From positions 1-7,160 of the forward strand of contig JAUVUO010000062.1 in NCBI GenBank assembly GCA_030601015.1: 7,160 nucleotides of DNA. The letters run 5' to 3'. Under the pieces are notes generated by a model that saw only the letters and a program-made list of their open reading frames with translations, was not told where the DNA came from and ran no database searches. This document shows, piece after piece, positions 1-6,848 of this stretch. This DNA is from Candidatus Omnitrophota bacterium. GTDB lineage: Bacteria; Omnitrophota; Gorgyraeia; Duberdicusellales; 4484-171. The stretch's first letter is position 1, and the number at the start of each line of letters is the position of its first letter. The position numbers were made by a program, and so were the translations under genes.

Positions 1-1
1 A

Positions 2-277
2 ACTGCGGTTGTAGGGACACACACTCATATACCTACGGCAGATGAAAGGATTATTGATGATTATACTGCTTATGTTACTGATTTAGGGATGACCGGAAGC
101 TTTGATTCTGTATTGGGCAGAGATAAAGACCAAATAATTCAAAGATTTATTACGAATATGCCTTTACGTTTTAATCTTGCTCAAAATGATGTAAGAATTC
201 AAGGAGTTTTGATAGAAGCAGAGGAAGAAACAGGCCGAAGTTTATCAATAAAAAGAGTAGAGTATAAACAGGGATAA
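2..277 (+). CDS. ymdB: YmdB-type metallophosphoesterase, C-terminal part (5' end outside window)
   Basis: This open frame enters from the left edge and gives 91 residues before TAA at 275-277. It matches the C-terminal third of the TIGR00282/YmdB family of metallophosphoesterases, which are about 260 residues long and hydrolyse 2',3'-cyclic nucleotides in the cytoplasm. Visible family signatures are GTHTHIPTADER at residues 5-16 of the fragment, whose two histidines are metal ligands in the family, then the DLGMTG turn and a C-terminal stretch ending with an ETGRSLSIKRVE pattern. An internal ATG at 89 lies after the metal-binding histidines, so it is not a plausible start; the gene is simply cut by the window edge. 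It lies 98 bp upstream of dxs in the same direction. The family assignment is confident; the physiological role here is not known. Confidence 0.85.
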   Translation, partial: TAVVGTHTHIPTADERIIDDYTAYVTDLGMTGSFDSVLGRDKDQIIQRFITNMPLRFNLAQNDVRIQGVLIEAEEETGRSLSIKRVEYKQG

Positions 278-375
278 TCCTAAAGGGGTTTGAGGATATT
301 TAAGATAATTGGTATTAAAGTAAAAGAAAAAGTGCGAATTATACAAGGTGTGTAAAAAAAGATATTTAAAGTAAA

Positions 376-2250
376 ATGTTTTTAGATAAAATAGGCTTCC
401 CTCAGGATTTAAAAAAATTAAAATATCAAGAATTAAAAATTTTGTGTCAGGAGATACGCACATTAATTATAGAAGTCGTGTCTAATAACGGCGGCCATTT
501 AGCCTCGTCGTTAGGGGCTGTGGAATTGTGTATTGCTCTTAATTATTGTCTGGACACTCCAATTGACAGTTTAATTTTTGATGTCGGGCATCAAATTTAT
601 GCTCACAAAATAATAACGGGCAGGAAATCAGCGTTTAAGACTTTGAGACAATATAAAGGGATTAGCGGATTTCCTAATACGGAAGAATCACCATATGATA
701 TATATACTTCGGGCCATGCTTCTACGGCAATATCCTGGGCTCAGGGGATTGCTGAGGCAAAAAAAATAAAAAAAGATAGTTCTAAGACAGTGGCAGTTGT
801 AGGGGATGGATCTTTGACAGGAGGGATGGCTTTTGAAGCTTTAAATACCTGCGGCCATCTTCAAACTGATATTTTAGTAATAGTTAATCATAATGAGATG
901 AGCATATCTCCTTCTGTGGGGGCTTTAAGCAAATGTTTAACCCGGATAATTTCCGCGCCTATATATAATCGAATCAAAAAAGAGCTGGAAGTTTTAGTAG
1001 AAAATTTTTCTTTAGTTAAAAGTTTAGCTAAAAAGGCTAAAAAATTTGAAGAAACAATAAAAGGATTACTTATCCCGGGGATTTTTTTTGAAGAATTAGG
1101 ATTTAGATATTTCGGGCCGATAGACGGACACGATTTCGAGGAATTAATTCCTACAATAAAAAATGTAATCTCATTAAAAGGTCCGCGGATTTTGCATGTG
1201 GTTACTAAGAAAGGGAAAGGATACAAATATTCGGAAGGCAATCCTGAAGATTTCCATAGTGCTTCTAACTTTAATATCGATTTGGGAATATCAGAGAAGA
1301 AAGGAGAAAATAGTTATAGTCAGGTGTTTGCGAAGAAGATAACTTCGTTAGCTCAAAAAAACCGTAAGATAGTGGCAATAACAGCGGCAATGCCTAAAGG
1401 GACAGGACTGGAAATATTTAGAAAACAATTTCCTGAAAGATTTTTTGATGTAGGTATCGCAGAGGAGCATGCTGTAGGTTTTGCCAGCGGGTTGTCTAAA
1501 CAGGGATTAAAGCCTGTGGTTGCGATTTACTCTACTTTTTTACAGAGGTCTTTTGACCAAATGATTCATGATGTTGCTTTGAATAAAGCGAATGTTGTTT
1601 TTGCTGTGGATAGAGCAGGTTTAGTAGGCGAAGACGGGCCTACTCATCATGGAGTTTTTGATATTGCGTATCTTCGGTTGATTCCGAATATGGTTTGTAT
1701 GGCATCTAAAGATAAAGAAGAGTTAGAAAACATGATAGAATTTGCTGTGACTTTAAATTGTCCGGTAAGTATAAGGTATCCTAAAGGTGAAACGTATTCT
1801 TTAGGTTATAAGGAAGAAATAAAAATAGGTAAAGCTCAAATAATATCCGAAGGAGAAAAAATTTGTTTAGTTTCCTTAGGGTCTATGGTAAAAGAAAGTA
1901 TAGAATGTTTTTCTTTACTAAAGAAAGAAGGCATACACATTGGGTTAGTCAACGCAAGATTTATAAAACCGTTGGATAGCGATTTATTTATAAAACTAAC
2001 TGATAAGTATAAGGTGATTATTACGTTGGAAGAGGGAAATCTGCCTTGCGGATTCGGAAGCGCGGTTATGGAGTTTTATGAAAAATGCAGTTTGTTGGGT
2101 AAAATAAAAATAATAAATATGGGATTCCCCGATGAATTCATTCCGGCTGCTAAAAGAGATATTCTTTTGAAACTTTATAAGTTAGATGCTTATTCCTTGG
2201 TAGAGAGAATTAGGAAGTTAATGAAAGAGGAGTCAGTATGTCAAAAGTGA
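376..2250 (+). CDS. dxs: 1-deoxy-D-xylulose-5-phosphate synthase (Dxs)
   Basis: Dxs condenses pyruvate with glyceraldehyde 3-phosphate, using thiamine diphosphate (TPP), to give DXP, the first step of the MEP isoprenoid pathway and a precursor of thiamine and pyridoxal phosphate. The 624 residues match the usual length of about 620. The N-terminal TPP domain shows His41 in GGHLASSLG, the GDGS motif at 143-146 and NHNEMS with Asn173. Asp144 and Asn173 have the spacing of the E. coli Mg-binding pair Asp152/Asn181. The pyrimidine domain has AEEHAVGFASG near 362 with the catalytic Glu, then YSTFLQR and DRAGLVGEDGPTHHG. A transketolase C-terminal domain completes it. The start is well bounded: an in-frame TAA at 367-369 lies two codons upstream. 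No strong Shine-Dalgarno site is visible. The 3' end overlaps the ferredoxin gene by 13 bp. It looks intact. Confidence 0.98.
   Translation: MFLDKIGFPQDLKKLKYQELKILCQEIRTLIIEVVSNNGGHLASSLGAVELCIALNYCLDTPIDSLIFDVGHQIYAHKIITGRKSAFKTLRQYKGISGFPNTEESPYDIYTSGHASTAISWAQGIAEAKKIKKDSSKTVAVVGDGSLTGGMAFEALNTCGHLQTDILVIVNHNEMSISPSVGALSKCLTRIISAPIYNRIKKELEVLVENFSLVKSLAKKAKKFEETIKGLLIPGIFFEELGFRYFGPIDGHDFEELIPTIKNVISLKGPRILHVVTKKGKGYKYSEGNPEDFHSASNFNIDLGISEKKGENSYSQVFAKKITSLAQKNRKIVAITAAMPKGTGLEIFRKQFPERFFDVGIAEEHAVGFASGLSKQGLKPVVAIYSTFLQRSFDQMIHDVALNKANVVFAVDRAGLVGEDGPTHHGVFDIAYLRLIPNMVCMASKDKEELENMIEFAVTLNCPVSIRYPKGETYSLGYKEEIKIGKAQIISEGEKICLVSLGSMVKESIECFSLLKKEGIHIGLVNARFIKPLDSDLFIKLTDKYKVIITLEEGNLPCGFGSAVMEFYEKCSLLGKIKIINMGFPDEFIPAAKRDILLKLYKLDAYSLVERIRKLMKEESVCQK
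2227..2232 (+). promoter_or_regulatory. Ribosome binding site of the ferredoxin gene, inside dxs
   Basis: GAGGAG lies 5 bases before the ATG at 2238, within the last codons of dxs. It supports that start and the 13-bp overlap, and suggests translational coupling between dxs and the ferredoxin. Confidence 0.7.
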
Positions 2251-2477
2251 AAAATAATATAAAGCTGTCAGTTTTTGAAGTGAGAATAAAGGAAGATCGT
2301 TGTAAAGGATGTCAAATGTGTTTGTTTTATTGTCCTGGAAAATGTTTAGAATTATCTTCGAAGTTGAATAAAAAAGGAGTAAAGTTTGCTCAGTATAAAG
2401 AAAAAAATAATTGTATAGGCTGCGGATTTTGTTATTTTATATGCCCGGAAGGGTGCATTGAAATTTATCAGAAGTAA
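2238..2477 (+). CDS. korD: 2x[4Fe-4S] ferredoxin, likely delta subunit of the 2-oxoacid oxidoreductase
   Basis: This 79-residue protein is a small bacterial-type ferredoxin carrying two CxxCxxCxxxCP motifs: Cys22/25/28/32 and Cys59/62/65/69. In the ferredoxin fold the fourth Cys of each motif completes the opposite cluster, so two [4Fe-4S] clusters are expected. In four-subunit 2-oxoacid:ferredoxin oxidoreductases such a protein is the delta (KorD/VorD/PorD) subunit that takes electrons from the catalytic subunits, and its position directly before alpha, beta and gamma supports that role. A GAGGAG site 5 bases upstream fixes the start, which lies inside dxs. Each cluster motif is followed four residues later by an additional cysteine (Cys36, Cys73), a symmetrical feature noted separately. 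Free ferredoxin serving other enzymes, such as IspG or IspH, is an alternative or added role. Confidence 0.88.
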   Translation: MSKVKNNIKLSVFEVRIKEDRCKGCQMCLFYCPGKCLELSSKLNKKGVKFAQYKEKNNCIGCGFCYFICPEGCIEIYQK

Positions 2478-2528
2478 AAAACTATAAGAGTGGAATTTTT
2501 TAGACAACTGGAAAAATAGTATAAATAT

Positions 2529-3593
2529 ATGCAAAAAATTAATAAAAGAAAATTAATGAGCGGGAATGAAGCCATAGCGGAAGCTGGGATCATTGCAGGC
2601 TGTAAGTTTTACGCGGGATACCCCATTACTCCTCAAAATGAGCTGATAGCATATATGGCACAAAATATGAAAAAAAGGGGGGGCATTTTTATTCAGGCTG
2701 AAAGTGAAATAGCCGCTGTTAATATGGTATTAGGTGCTGCTGCTGCCGGAGTGAGAGCAATGACTTCTTCATCCAGCCCGGGTATTTCTTTAAAACAAGA
2801 GGGTATATCTTATTTGGCGGGTTGTGAACTTCCCGCTTTAATAGTAAATGTTATGAGGGCAGGCCCCGGTTTAGGAGATATTTCATCAAGCCAGAGCGAT
2901 TATTTTCAGGCTACCAGAGGCGGAGGCCATGGGGATTATTTTACCCCGGTCTTAGCTCCATGGAGTGTTGAAGAGGCTGTGAATTTAGTTATGTTGGGTT
3001 TTGACATAGCCGATTACTATAGAAATCCTGTAATGATTTTAGCTGACGCAATCATAGGGCAGATGATGGAACCGGTAGGAAGTTTTAATAAAAGGCAATT
3101 CAGGAAAAAAATTGAGCCGAAAGATTGGGCTTTAACCGGGGCAAAAGGCAGGCCTCCTAATTCGATTAAATCGTTATTTTTACAAGAAGGGGTTTTGGAG
3201 CAGCATAATAAAAAGTTGAAGAAAAAATGGGATAAAATTAGAAAAAATGAACAAAGATTTTTTATTTTCGATACCGAGGATGCTGATTATTTAGTAGTTG
3301 CTTACGGTTCTCAAGCAAGAATTTCTTTGGAAGCTGTAAATATATTGAGAAAACAAGGCATTAAAGCCGGCCTGTTTAGGCCAATAAGCCTTTGGCCGTT
3401 TCCGATAAAAGGTTTAAAAAAAATCGCGGAAAATGTGAAAAAAGTTTTAGTGGTTGAACAATCTTTGGGGCAAATGGTTGAAGATGTACGATTGTGTTTA
3501 CCGGAAAAACAAATATATTTTTTAGGTAGAGCCGGCGGAGGTGTTCCTTCATCCGGTGAAATTGTAAAATATATAAATAGAAAATTATTATGA
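2529..3593 (+). CDS. vorB: 2-oxoacid:ferredoxin oxidoreductase alpha subunit (VorB/KorA type)
   Basis: This is the alpha subunit of a CoA-dependent 2-oxoacid:ferredoxin oxidoreductase, which oxidatively decarboxylates a 2-oxoacid to acyl-CoA. The 354 residues equal the usual VorB length. The N-terminal domain has MSGNEAIAEAGIIAGC, then GYPITPQNEL (about 30-39), QAESEIAA, the TSSSSPGISLKQEG segment and QATRGGGHGDY. The C-terminal domain, from about residue 255, has DYLVVAYGSQARISLEAV and LFRPISLWPFP, as in the transketolase-C-like domain of these subunits. The pattern resembles VorB (branched-chain 2-oxoacid) more than pyruvate enzymes, but the substrate cannot be settled by reading. I keep ATG 2529 because family members carry a similar short leader before the GNEAI block; ATG 2556 (Met10) is the alternative, and neither has a clear ribosome site. 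It follows the ferredoxin by 51 bp and overlaps the beta gene as ATGA. Confidence 0.95.
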   Translation: MQKINKRKLMSGNEAIAEAGIIAGCKFYAGYPITPQNELIAYMAQNMKKRGGIFIQAESEIAAVNMVLGAAAAGVRAMTSSSSPGISLKQEGISYLAGCELPALIVNVMRAGPGLGDISSSQSDYFQATRGGGHGDYFTPVLAPWSVEEAVNLVMLGFDIADYYRNPVMILADAIIGQMMEPVGSFNKRQFRKKIEPKDWALTGAKGRPPNSIKSLFLQEGVLEQHNKKLKKKWDKIRKNEQRFFIFDTEDADYLVVAYGSQARISLEAVNILRKQGIKAGLFRPISLWPFPIKGLKKIAENVKKVLVVEQSLGQMVEDVRLCLPEKQIYFLGRAGGGVPSSGEIVKYINRKLL

Positions 3594-4327
3594 AGGTAAA
3601 ATTTAGCCGGCCAAAATCTTTAAATGACATAGAAACTCATTATTGCGCGGGATGCGGGCATGGTATCTTGAATATTTTGGTAGCAAAGGTTGTTGATGAA
3701 TTAGGAATAAGAGAAAAAACGATAGGAGTGGCTCCAGTAGGATGTGCGGTGCTTGCTTACAAATATTGGAATTTTGATGTTTCCGAAGCTGCTCATGGAA
3801 GGGCTTTAGCTGTTGCTACAGGTATAAAAAGGTGTCATCCTGATAAGGTTGTTTTTACGTACCAGGGTGACGGAGATTTAGCTTCTATTGGGATGGCAGA
3901 GACAGTTCATGCTGCCAATAGAGGAGAAAATATAACTTGTGTTTTTGTAAATAACGCTTGCTATGGAATGACCGGCGGTCAAATGGCGCCTACTACTATT
4001 GTTGGACAGAAAACAATAACCACCCCCTTAGGACGAGAGCCTGAGTCAGGAGAAGGTTGGCCCATTCGAATGGCAGAATTGCTTTCCGGGTTGAAAGGAG
4101 TTTGTTTTTCAGTGAGGGCAGCAGTGTTTAATCCTCAAAAAGTGATGCAAACTTATCAATATATAAAGAAAGCTTTTATAAATCAAATTGAAGGGAGAGG
4201 TTTTTCATTGGTTGAAGTGTTGAGTCCTTGTCCAGCGGCTTGGCGAAAGACTCCTCTTGAATCGATGAAATGGATTAAAGAGGAGATGGTAAAAAGTTTT
4301 CCTTTAGGGGTTATCAAGAGTGGATAG
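3590..4327 (+). CDS. korB: 2-oxoacid:ferredoxin oxidoreductase beta subunit (TPP-binding)
   Basis: The beta subunit binds thiamine diphosphate and carries the [4Fe-4S] cluster that removes electrons from the substrate intermediate. The 245-residue protein shows HYCAGCGHG with Cys19 and Cys22, GVAPVGCAV with Cys52, and SPCPAAW with Cys214; these four positions match the cluster ligands known for the family. The TPP/Mg motif is GDGDLASIG starting at 93, followed by VNNACYGMTGGQMAPTT from 120. The length is shorter than KorB forms of 270-300 residues but usual for VOR-type beta subunits. The ATG overlaps the alpha stop codon (ATGA at 3590-3593), a typical sign of translational coupling and equimolar synthesis. 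No separate strong ribosome site is visible. It looks intact and complete. Confidence 0.95.
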   Translation: MKVKFSRPKSLNDIETHYCAGCGHGILNILVAKVVDELGIREKTIGVAPVGCAVLAYKYWNFDVSEAAHGRALAVATGIKRCHPDKVVFTYQGDGDLASIGMAETVHAANRGENITCVFVNNACYGMTGGQMAPTTIVGQKTITTPLGREPESGEGWPIRMAELLSGLKGVCFSVRAAVFNPQKVMQTYQYIKKAFINQIEGRGFSLVEVLSPCPAAWRKTPLESMKWIKEEMVKSFPLGVIKSG

Positions 4328-4367
4328 GGAATTTAATACTAATTTTTTTAAAATTTTGCCGTAAAAA

Positions 4368-4907
4368 ATGAGTAAACAAATATTGGTTTCAGGTTTTGGA
4401 GGTCAGGGGATATTAAGTTTAGGCAGGATTTTAGCTAAGTCTGCTATTGTAGAAGATAAAAACGTTACATGGTTCCCTTCTTATGGGGCTGAGGTGCGGG
4501 GAGGAACTTCTCATTGTTTTGTTAAAATTTCTAAAGAACCGATAGCATCACCTTTTGTTGAGTACCCGGATATAGGTATAATTTTAAATCAACCCTCTTT
4601 AGATAGATATAGAAAACAATTCAAAAAGGGATGTTTTTTAATATTAAATTCAGATTTTATCAGCAATGATAGTGTTAATAAAGGAGTAAAAAAGATAAGT
4701 CTTCCTTTAAATAGAATGGCTTTAGAGTGCGGAAGCCTTAAAGTTACTAATATAATCGCGTTAGGTGTATTGATTTCATTTAGTCCCGAAATTATTAAAG
4801 AAGACAGTGCGATTCAGGTGTTAAACGAAATTTATAGAAATAAAGAAATATTAAAACAAAATTTAGACGCCTTGGGTAAAGCAAAGAGTTTGGGTATTAA
4901 AAATTAA
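4368..4907 (+). CDS. korC: 2-oxoacid:ferredoxin oxidoreductase gamma subunit
   Basis: This is the gamma (catalytic-domain gamma/delta) subunit of the same complex. The 179 residues match the usual 175-190. It opens with the glycine-rich GFGGQGILSLGRILAKSA (residues 9-26), followed by SYGAEVRGGTSHCFVKIS near 38-55 and a DIGIILNQPSLDRY segment; these are the strongest family signatures. In the known enzymes this domain contributes to CoA binding and assembly. The start is well bounded because TAA at 4362-4364 lies one codon before ATG 4368, yet no ribosome site is visible in the 40-bp AT-rich gap after the beta gene. With the three preceding genes it gives a complete delta-alpha-beta-gamma set. 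Confidence 0.93.
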   Translation: MSKQILVSGFGGQGILSLGRILAKSAIVEDKNVTWFPSYGAEVRGGTSHCFVKISKEPIASPFVEYPDIGIILNQPSLDRYRKQFKKGCFLILNSDFISNDSVNKGVKKISLPLNRMALECGSLKVTNIIALGVLISFSPEIIKEDSAIQVLNEIYRNKEILKQNLDALGKAKSLGIKN

Positions 4908-4920
4908 CTATTATTTTATA

Positions 4921-4926
4921 AAGGAG
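4921..4926 (+). promoter_or_regulatory. Ribosome binding site of gltX
   Basis: AAGGAG lies 7 bases before the ATG at 4934. It is the best ribosome site in the window and fixes the gltX start. Confidence 0.8.
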
Positions 4927-4933
4927 AAAATAT

Positions 4934-6223
4934 ATGGTAAAAGTTCGATTTGCACCTTCACCAACCGGTTATCTTCATGTAGGAGGTGCTCGTACATGTT
5001 TGTTTAATTGGCTTTACGCCCGAAATACCGGATGTAAATTTATTTTGAGAATAGAAGACACAGATTTGGAACGTTCAAAAAAAGAGTATTTAGATGAAAT
5101 ATTGGAAAGTATCAAATGGCTGGGAATGGAGTGGGACGAAATTTATTATCAATCGAAAAGATTTGAGATCTACCATCAATATGCTGAAAAATTAATTAAG
5201 GAAGGAAAAGCCTATAGAAAAGAAGGAGCAGTTTTTTTTAAATATAATTTTGAAACCATAGAGATAGATGATTTGATTCGAGGAAAAATTGTTTTTAAAG
5301 AATTGCCTAAACAAGAAGAAGTAATTATTAAAAGCAATAATTCACCGGCTTATAATTTTTGTTGCGTTATAGATGATGCTCTTATGCGGGTGAATAGAGT
5401 TATTAGGGGAGAAGACCATATATCAAACACTCCTAAACAAATTTTAATGTATAAAGGTTTGGGATTTGAAGTGCCTCAATTTGCTCATCTGCCTTTAATT
5501 TTATCTCCGCAAGGGGGGAGGCTTTCTAAACGGTTTGGGGCTACTTCGATAAGAGAGTATCGGCAGATGGGATACTTATCGGAAGCAATTATAAATTATT
5601 TGATGCTTTTAGGTTGGTCTCCGGGAGAAGATAAAGAAATTCTGTCTTTAAGTGAAGCCAAAAATATTTTTAATATTAAAGATGTTAATAAGACCGGTGG
5701 AGTTTTTTCTGTGGATAAGCTGAATTGGATCAACGGAGCATACATAAGAACAAAGAATATACAAGAGTTGGCGAAAATCAGTAAGAGTTATTTGGGAGAG
5801 GATTATTTACCTTCTTGGGTAAATGAAGATTATTTTCATAAGGTAATAGCTCTTTTTAAAGAGAGAATAGTGCGGATGACGGATTTAGCAGATAGCATGA
5901 AATTTTGTTTTTATGATGATTTTGAATATAAAGAAGAGACTAAAACGATTCTGGATAATGATTTATCTGATAAAATAAACATCTTGATTGAAAATTTAAA
6001 TAATGTTAATAATTTTATGAAAGTAGATATCGAAGCTGAATTTAGAAAGACGGCGAAAGATATAGATGTTAAGGTTAGAGTATTAGTCCACCCAACCAGG
6101 GTCGCTTTAACCGGCAGTAAAAATGGCCCGGGCTTATTTGAGACAATGGAGATTTTAGGAAAAGAAAAAGTATTGAATAGATTAAGGAGACTGGTTAAAT
6201 ATTGGGGAGGTGAAAATGAATAA
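4934..6223 (+). CDS. gltX: Glutamyl-tRNA synthetase (GltX), short zinc-less form
   Basis: GltX charges tRNA-Glu with glutamate; in organisms lacking GlnRS it also mischarges tRNA-Gln for GatCAB amidation. Class I signatures are clear: RFAPSPTGYLHVGG at 5-18 (HIGH variant HVGG at 15-18), LRIEDTDLERS, RGEDHISNTPKQ and the KMSKS variant LSKR at 197-200 before FGATS. The C-terminal anticodon-binding domain ends normally with HPTRVALTG, GPGLFE and LGKEKVLNRLRR. The start is set by AAGGAG. The protein has 429 residues against about 470-490 in typical bacterial forms, and LSKR lies about 40 residues earlier than in E. coli. The loss is near residue 95, where the CxC zinc-binding loop normally sits: AYRKEGAVFFK runs straight on. 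The other domains look complete, so I judge it functional. Whether it is discriminating cannot be read directly. Confidence 0.96.
   Translation: MVKVRFAPSPTGYLHVGGARTCLFNWLYARNTGCKFILRIEDTDLERSKKEYLDEILESIKWLGMEWDEIYYQSKRFEIYHQYAEKLIKEGKAYRKEGAVFFKYNFETIEIDDLIRGKIVFKELPKQEEVIIKSNNSPAYNFCCVIDDALMRVNRVIRGEDHISNTPKQILMYKGLGFEVPQFAHLPLILSPQGGRLSKRFGATSIREYRQMGYLSEAIINYLMLLGWSPGEDKEILSLSEAKNIFNIKDVNKTGGVFSVDKLNWINGAYIRTKNIQELAKISKSYLGEDYLPSWVNEDYFHKVIALFKERIVRMTDLADSMKFCFYDDFEYKEETKTILDNDLSDKINILIENLNNVNNFMKVDIEAEFRKTAKDIDVKVRVLVHPTRVALTGSKNGPGLFETMEILGKEKVLNRLRRLVKYWGGENE
6206..6210 (+). promoter_or_regulatory. Ribosome binding site of the lipoprotein gene, inside gltX
   Basis: GGAGG (within GGGGAGGTG) lies 5 bases before ATG 6216. 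It decides the start in favour of this ATG over GTG 6210, which overlaps the site itself. Confidence 0.7.
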
Positions 6224-6419
6224 GGGTATTTCATTATTATTTCTAGGTGTTTTTTTAGTTTGTTTAAGCGGTTGTCAAACCGTGAAAAATGCCGGTAAAA
6301 TCGTTACAGGAACAGGAGATCTTTTTTATGGTGCAGGCAAAGAAGTAGTCGATACAACTTATAATTCCTATAAAGCATTAGAGAGAGCTGATGATTGGAT
6401 GCAAAAAAATCTTTGGTAA
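6216..6419 (+). CDS. Small lipoprotein of unknown function, entericidin-like N-terminus
   Basis: The protein has 67 residues. Its N-terminus is a lipoprotein signal peptide: MNK, a hydrophobic stretch (about residues 5-17) and the lipobox LSGC with the lipidated Cys at 20. The mature part is only about 48 residues: QTVKNAGKIVTGTGDL, a mixed central segment, then an end rich in charged and aromatic residues (ERADDWMQKNLW). The CxTVxxAGK opening resembles entericidin-type small lipoproteins, but the C-terminal part does not, and I do not recognise the family with certainty. An export pathway and outer- or inner-membrane anchoring are inferred. ATG 6216 is chosen over GTG 6210, which would add two residues, because of the ribosome site. 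The gene overlaps the gltX stop by 8 bp and precedes tRNA-Gln by about 100 bp. Confidence 0.75.
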   Translation: MNKGISLLFLGVFLVCLSGCQTVKNAGKIVTGTGDLFYGAGKEVVDTTYNSYKALERADDWMQKNLW

Positions 6420-6517
6420 TGTATAAGATTATATCTTTAGAAAATTTTATATTATAGAATTATTTAATAAAAGGATATTTTAGAAAAAGATATATTAGAA
6501 AATAGATTTTTTTATAT

Positions 6518-6592
6518 TGCCCCGTAGTGTAATTGGTAACACGAGTGACTCTGAATCACTTATCTCTGGTTCGACTCCAGACGGGGCAGCCA
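6518..6592 (+). tRNA. trnQ: tRNA-Gln, anticodon CUG, CCA encoded
   Basis: A full cloverleaf can be drawn. The acceptor stem is TGCCCCG (6518-6524) with CGGGGCA (6582-6588). The D arm is GTGT/ACAC (6527-6530 and 6539-6542). The anticodon stem is AGTGA/TCACT (6544-6548 and 6556-6560) around loop CTCTGAA, giving anticodon CTG at 6551-6553 with T before it. The variable loop is 6561-6564. The T arm is TCTGG/CCAGA around TTCGACT (6565-6581). The discriminator is G6589, followed by encoded CCA 6590-6592. The anticodon reads CAG, so it is tRNA-Gln; the weak U1-A72 first pair and G73 are typical of bacterial tRNA-Gln. All stems pair fully, so it is intact. It lies downstream of gltX and the lipoprotein, in the same direction. 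Confidence 0.97.
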
Positions 6593-6606
6593 ATGTTGAC
6601 AACTAT

Positions 6607-6848
6607 CCGAAACTGCACCAGGGGATGCGGTCGGAACAAGCGCCTTACAGGTTTTTGTAGGGCGTTTTTTTTGGGGTAGATCGTCTTGGGGAGGATATCC
6701 TCAAGGGGCTTTTCGATATACAGGGTGATTGCTATCCTATCGTTTTATGCACGAAAATATCTTTGATCAAGGCTTGTATAAGGCTTTCCTGGGCTTCCGG
6801 AGAGGCCTTATCGGGTAAAGCCTATGTTCCGGTGCCGAAACTCACCAG
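6607..6848 (+). repeat. Imperfect direct repeat pair, 15/14 bases
   Basis: CCGAAACTGCACCAG at 6607-6621 recurs as CCGAAACTCACCAG at 6835-6848, identical apart from one missing G. The copies are 228 bases apart and bracket most of the recombinase-like remnant. Their meaning is unknown; a recombination-site relic is one option, chance another. Confidence 0.4.
6641..6672 (+). terminator. Rho-independent terminator downstream of tRNA-Gln
   Basis: CGCCTTACA (6641-6649) pairs with TGTAGGGCG (6656-6664) over 9 bp with one G-U pair, around a 6-base loop, followed by eight T residues (6665-6672). It lies 48 bases after the tRNA CCA end and would end transcription of the tRNA and possibly the whole + strand block. 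Confidence 0.8.

Noticed and set aside
278..375. Possible xseB remnant or promoter before dxs (FEDI-like peptide; TTAAAG and TATACA boxes).
   Set aside because: The peptide is broken by stops and does not match XseB. The boxes are 19 bases apart and weak.
888..1241. Long antisense open frame inside dxs, and similar ones inside the ferredoxin, alpha subunit and gltX genes.
   Set aside because: They are shadows of well-recognised genes with no ribosome sites or family features.
2501..2525. Promoter-like TAGACA and TATAAA before the alpha subunit gene.
   Set aside because: The spacing is only 13 bases and the transcript would start at or after the ATG.
6596..6601. Perfect TTGACA just after the tRNA.
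   Set aside because: No TATAAT-like box follows at 16-18 bases, and a terminator follows shortly downstream.
6691..6702. Perfect 12-base palindrome GAGGATATCCTC.
   Set aside because: It is short, has no flanking symmetry, and is explained by the coding-like LEDIL stretch on the - strand.
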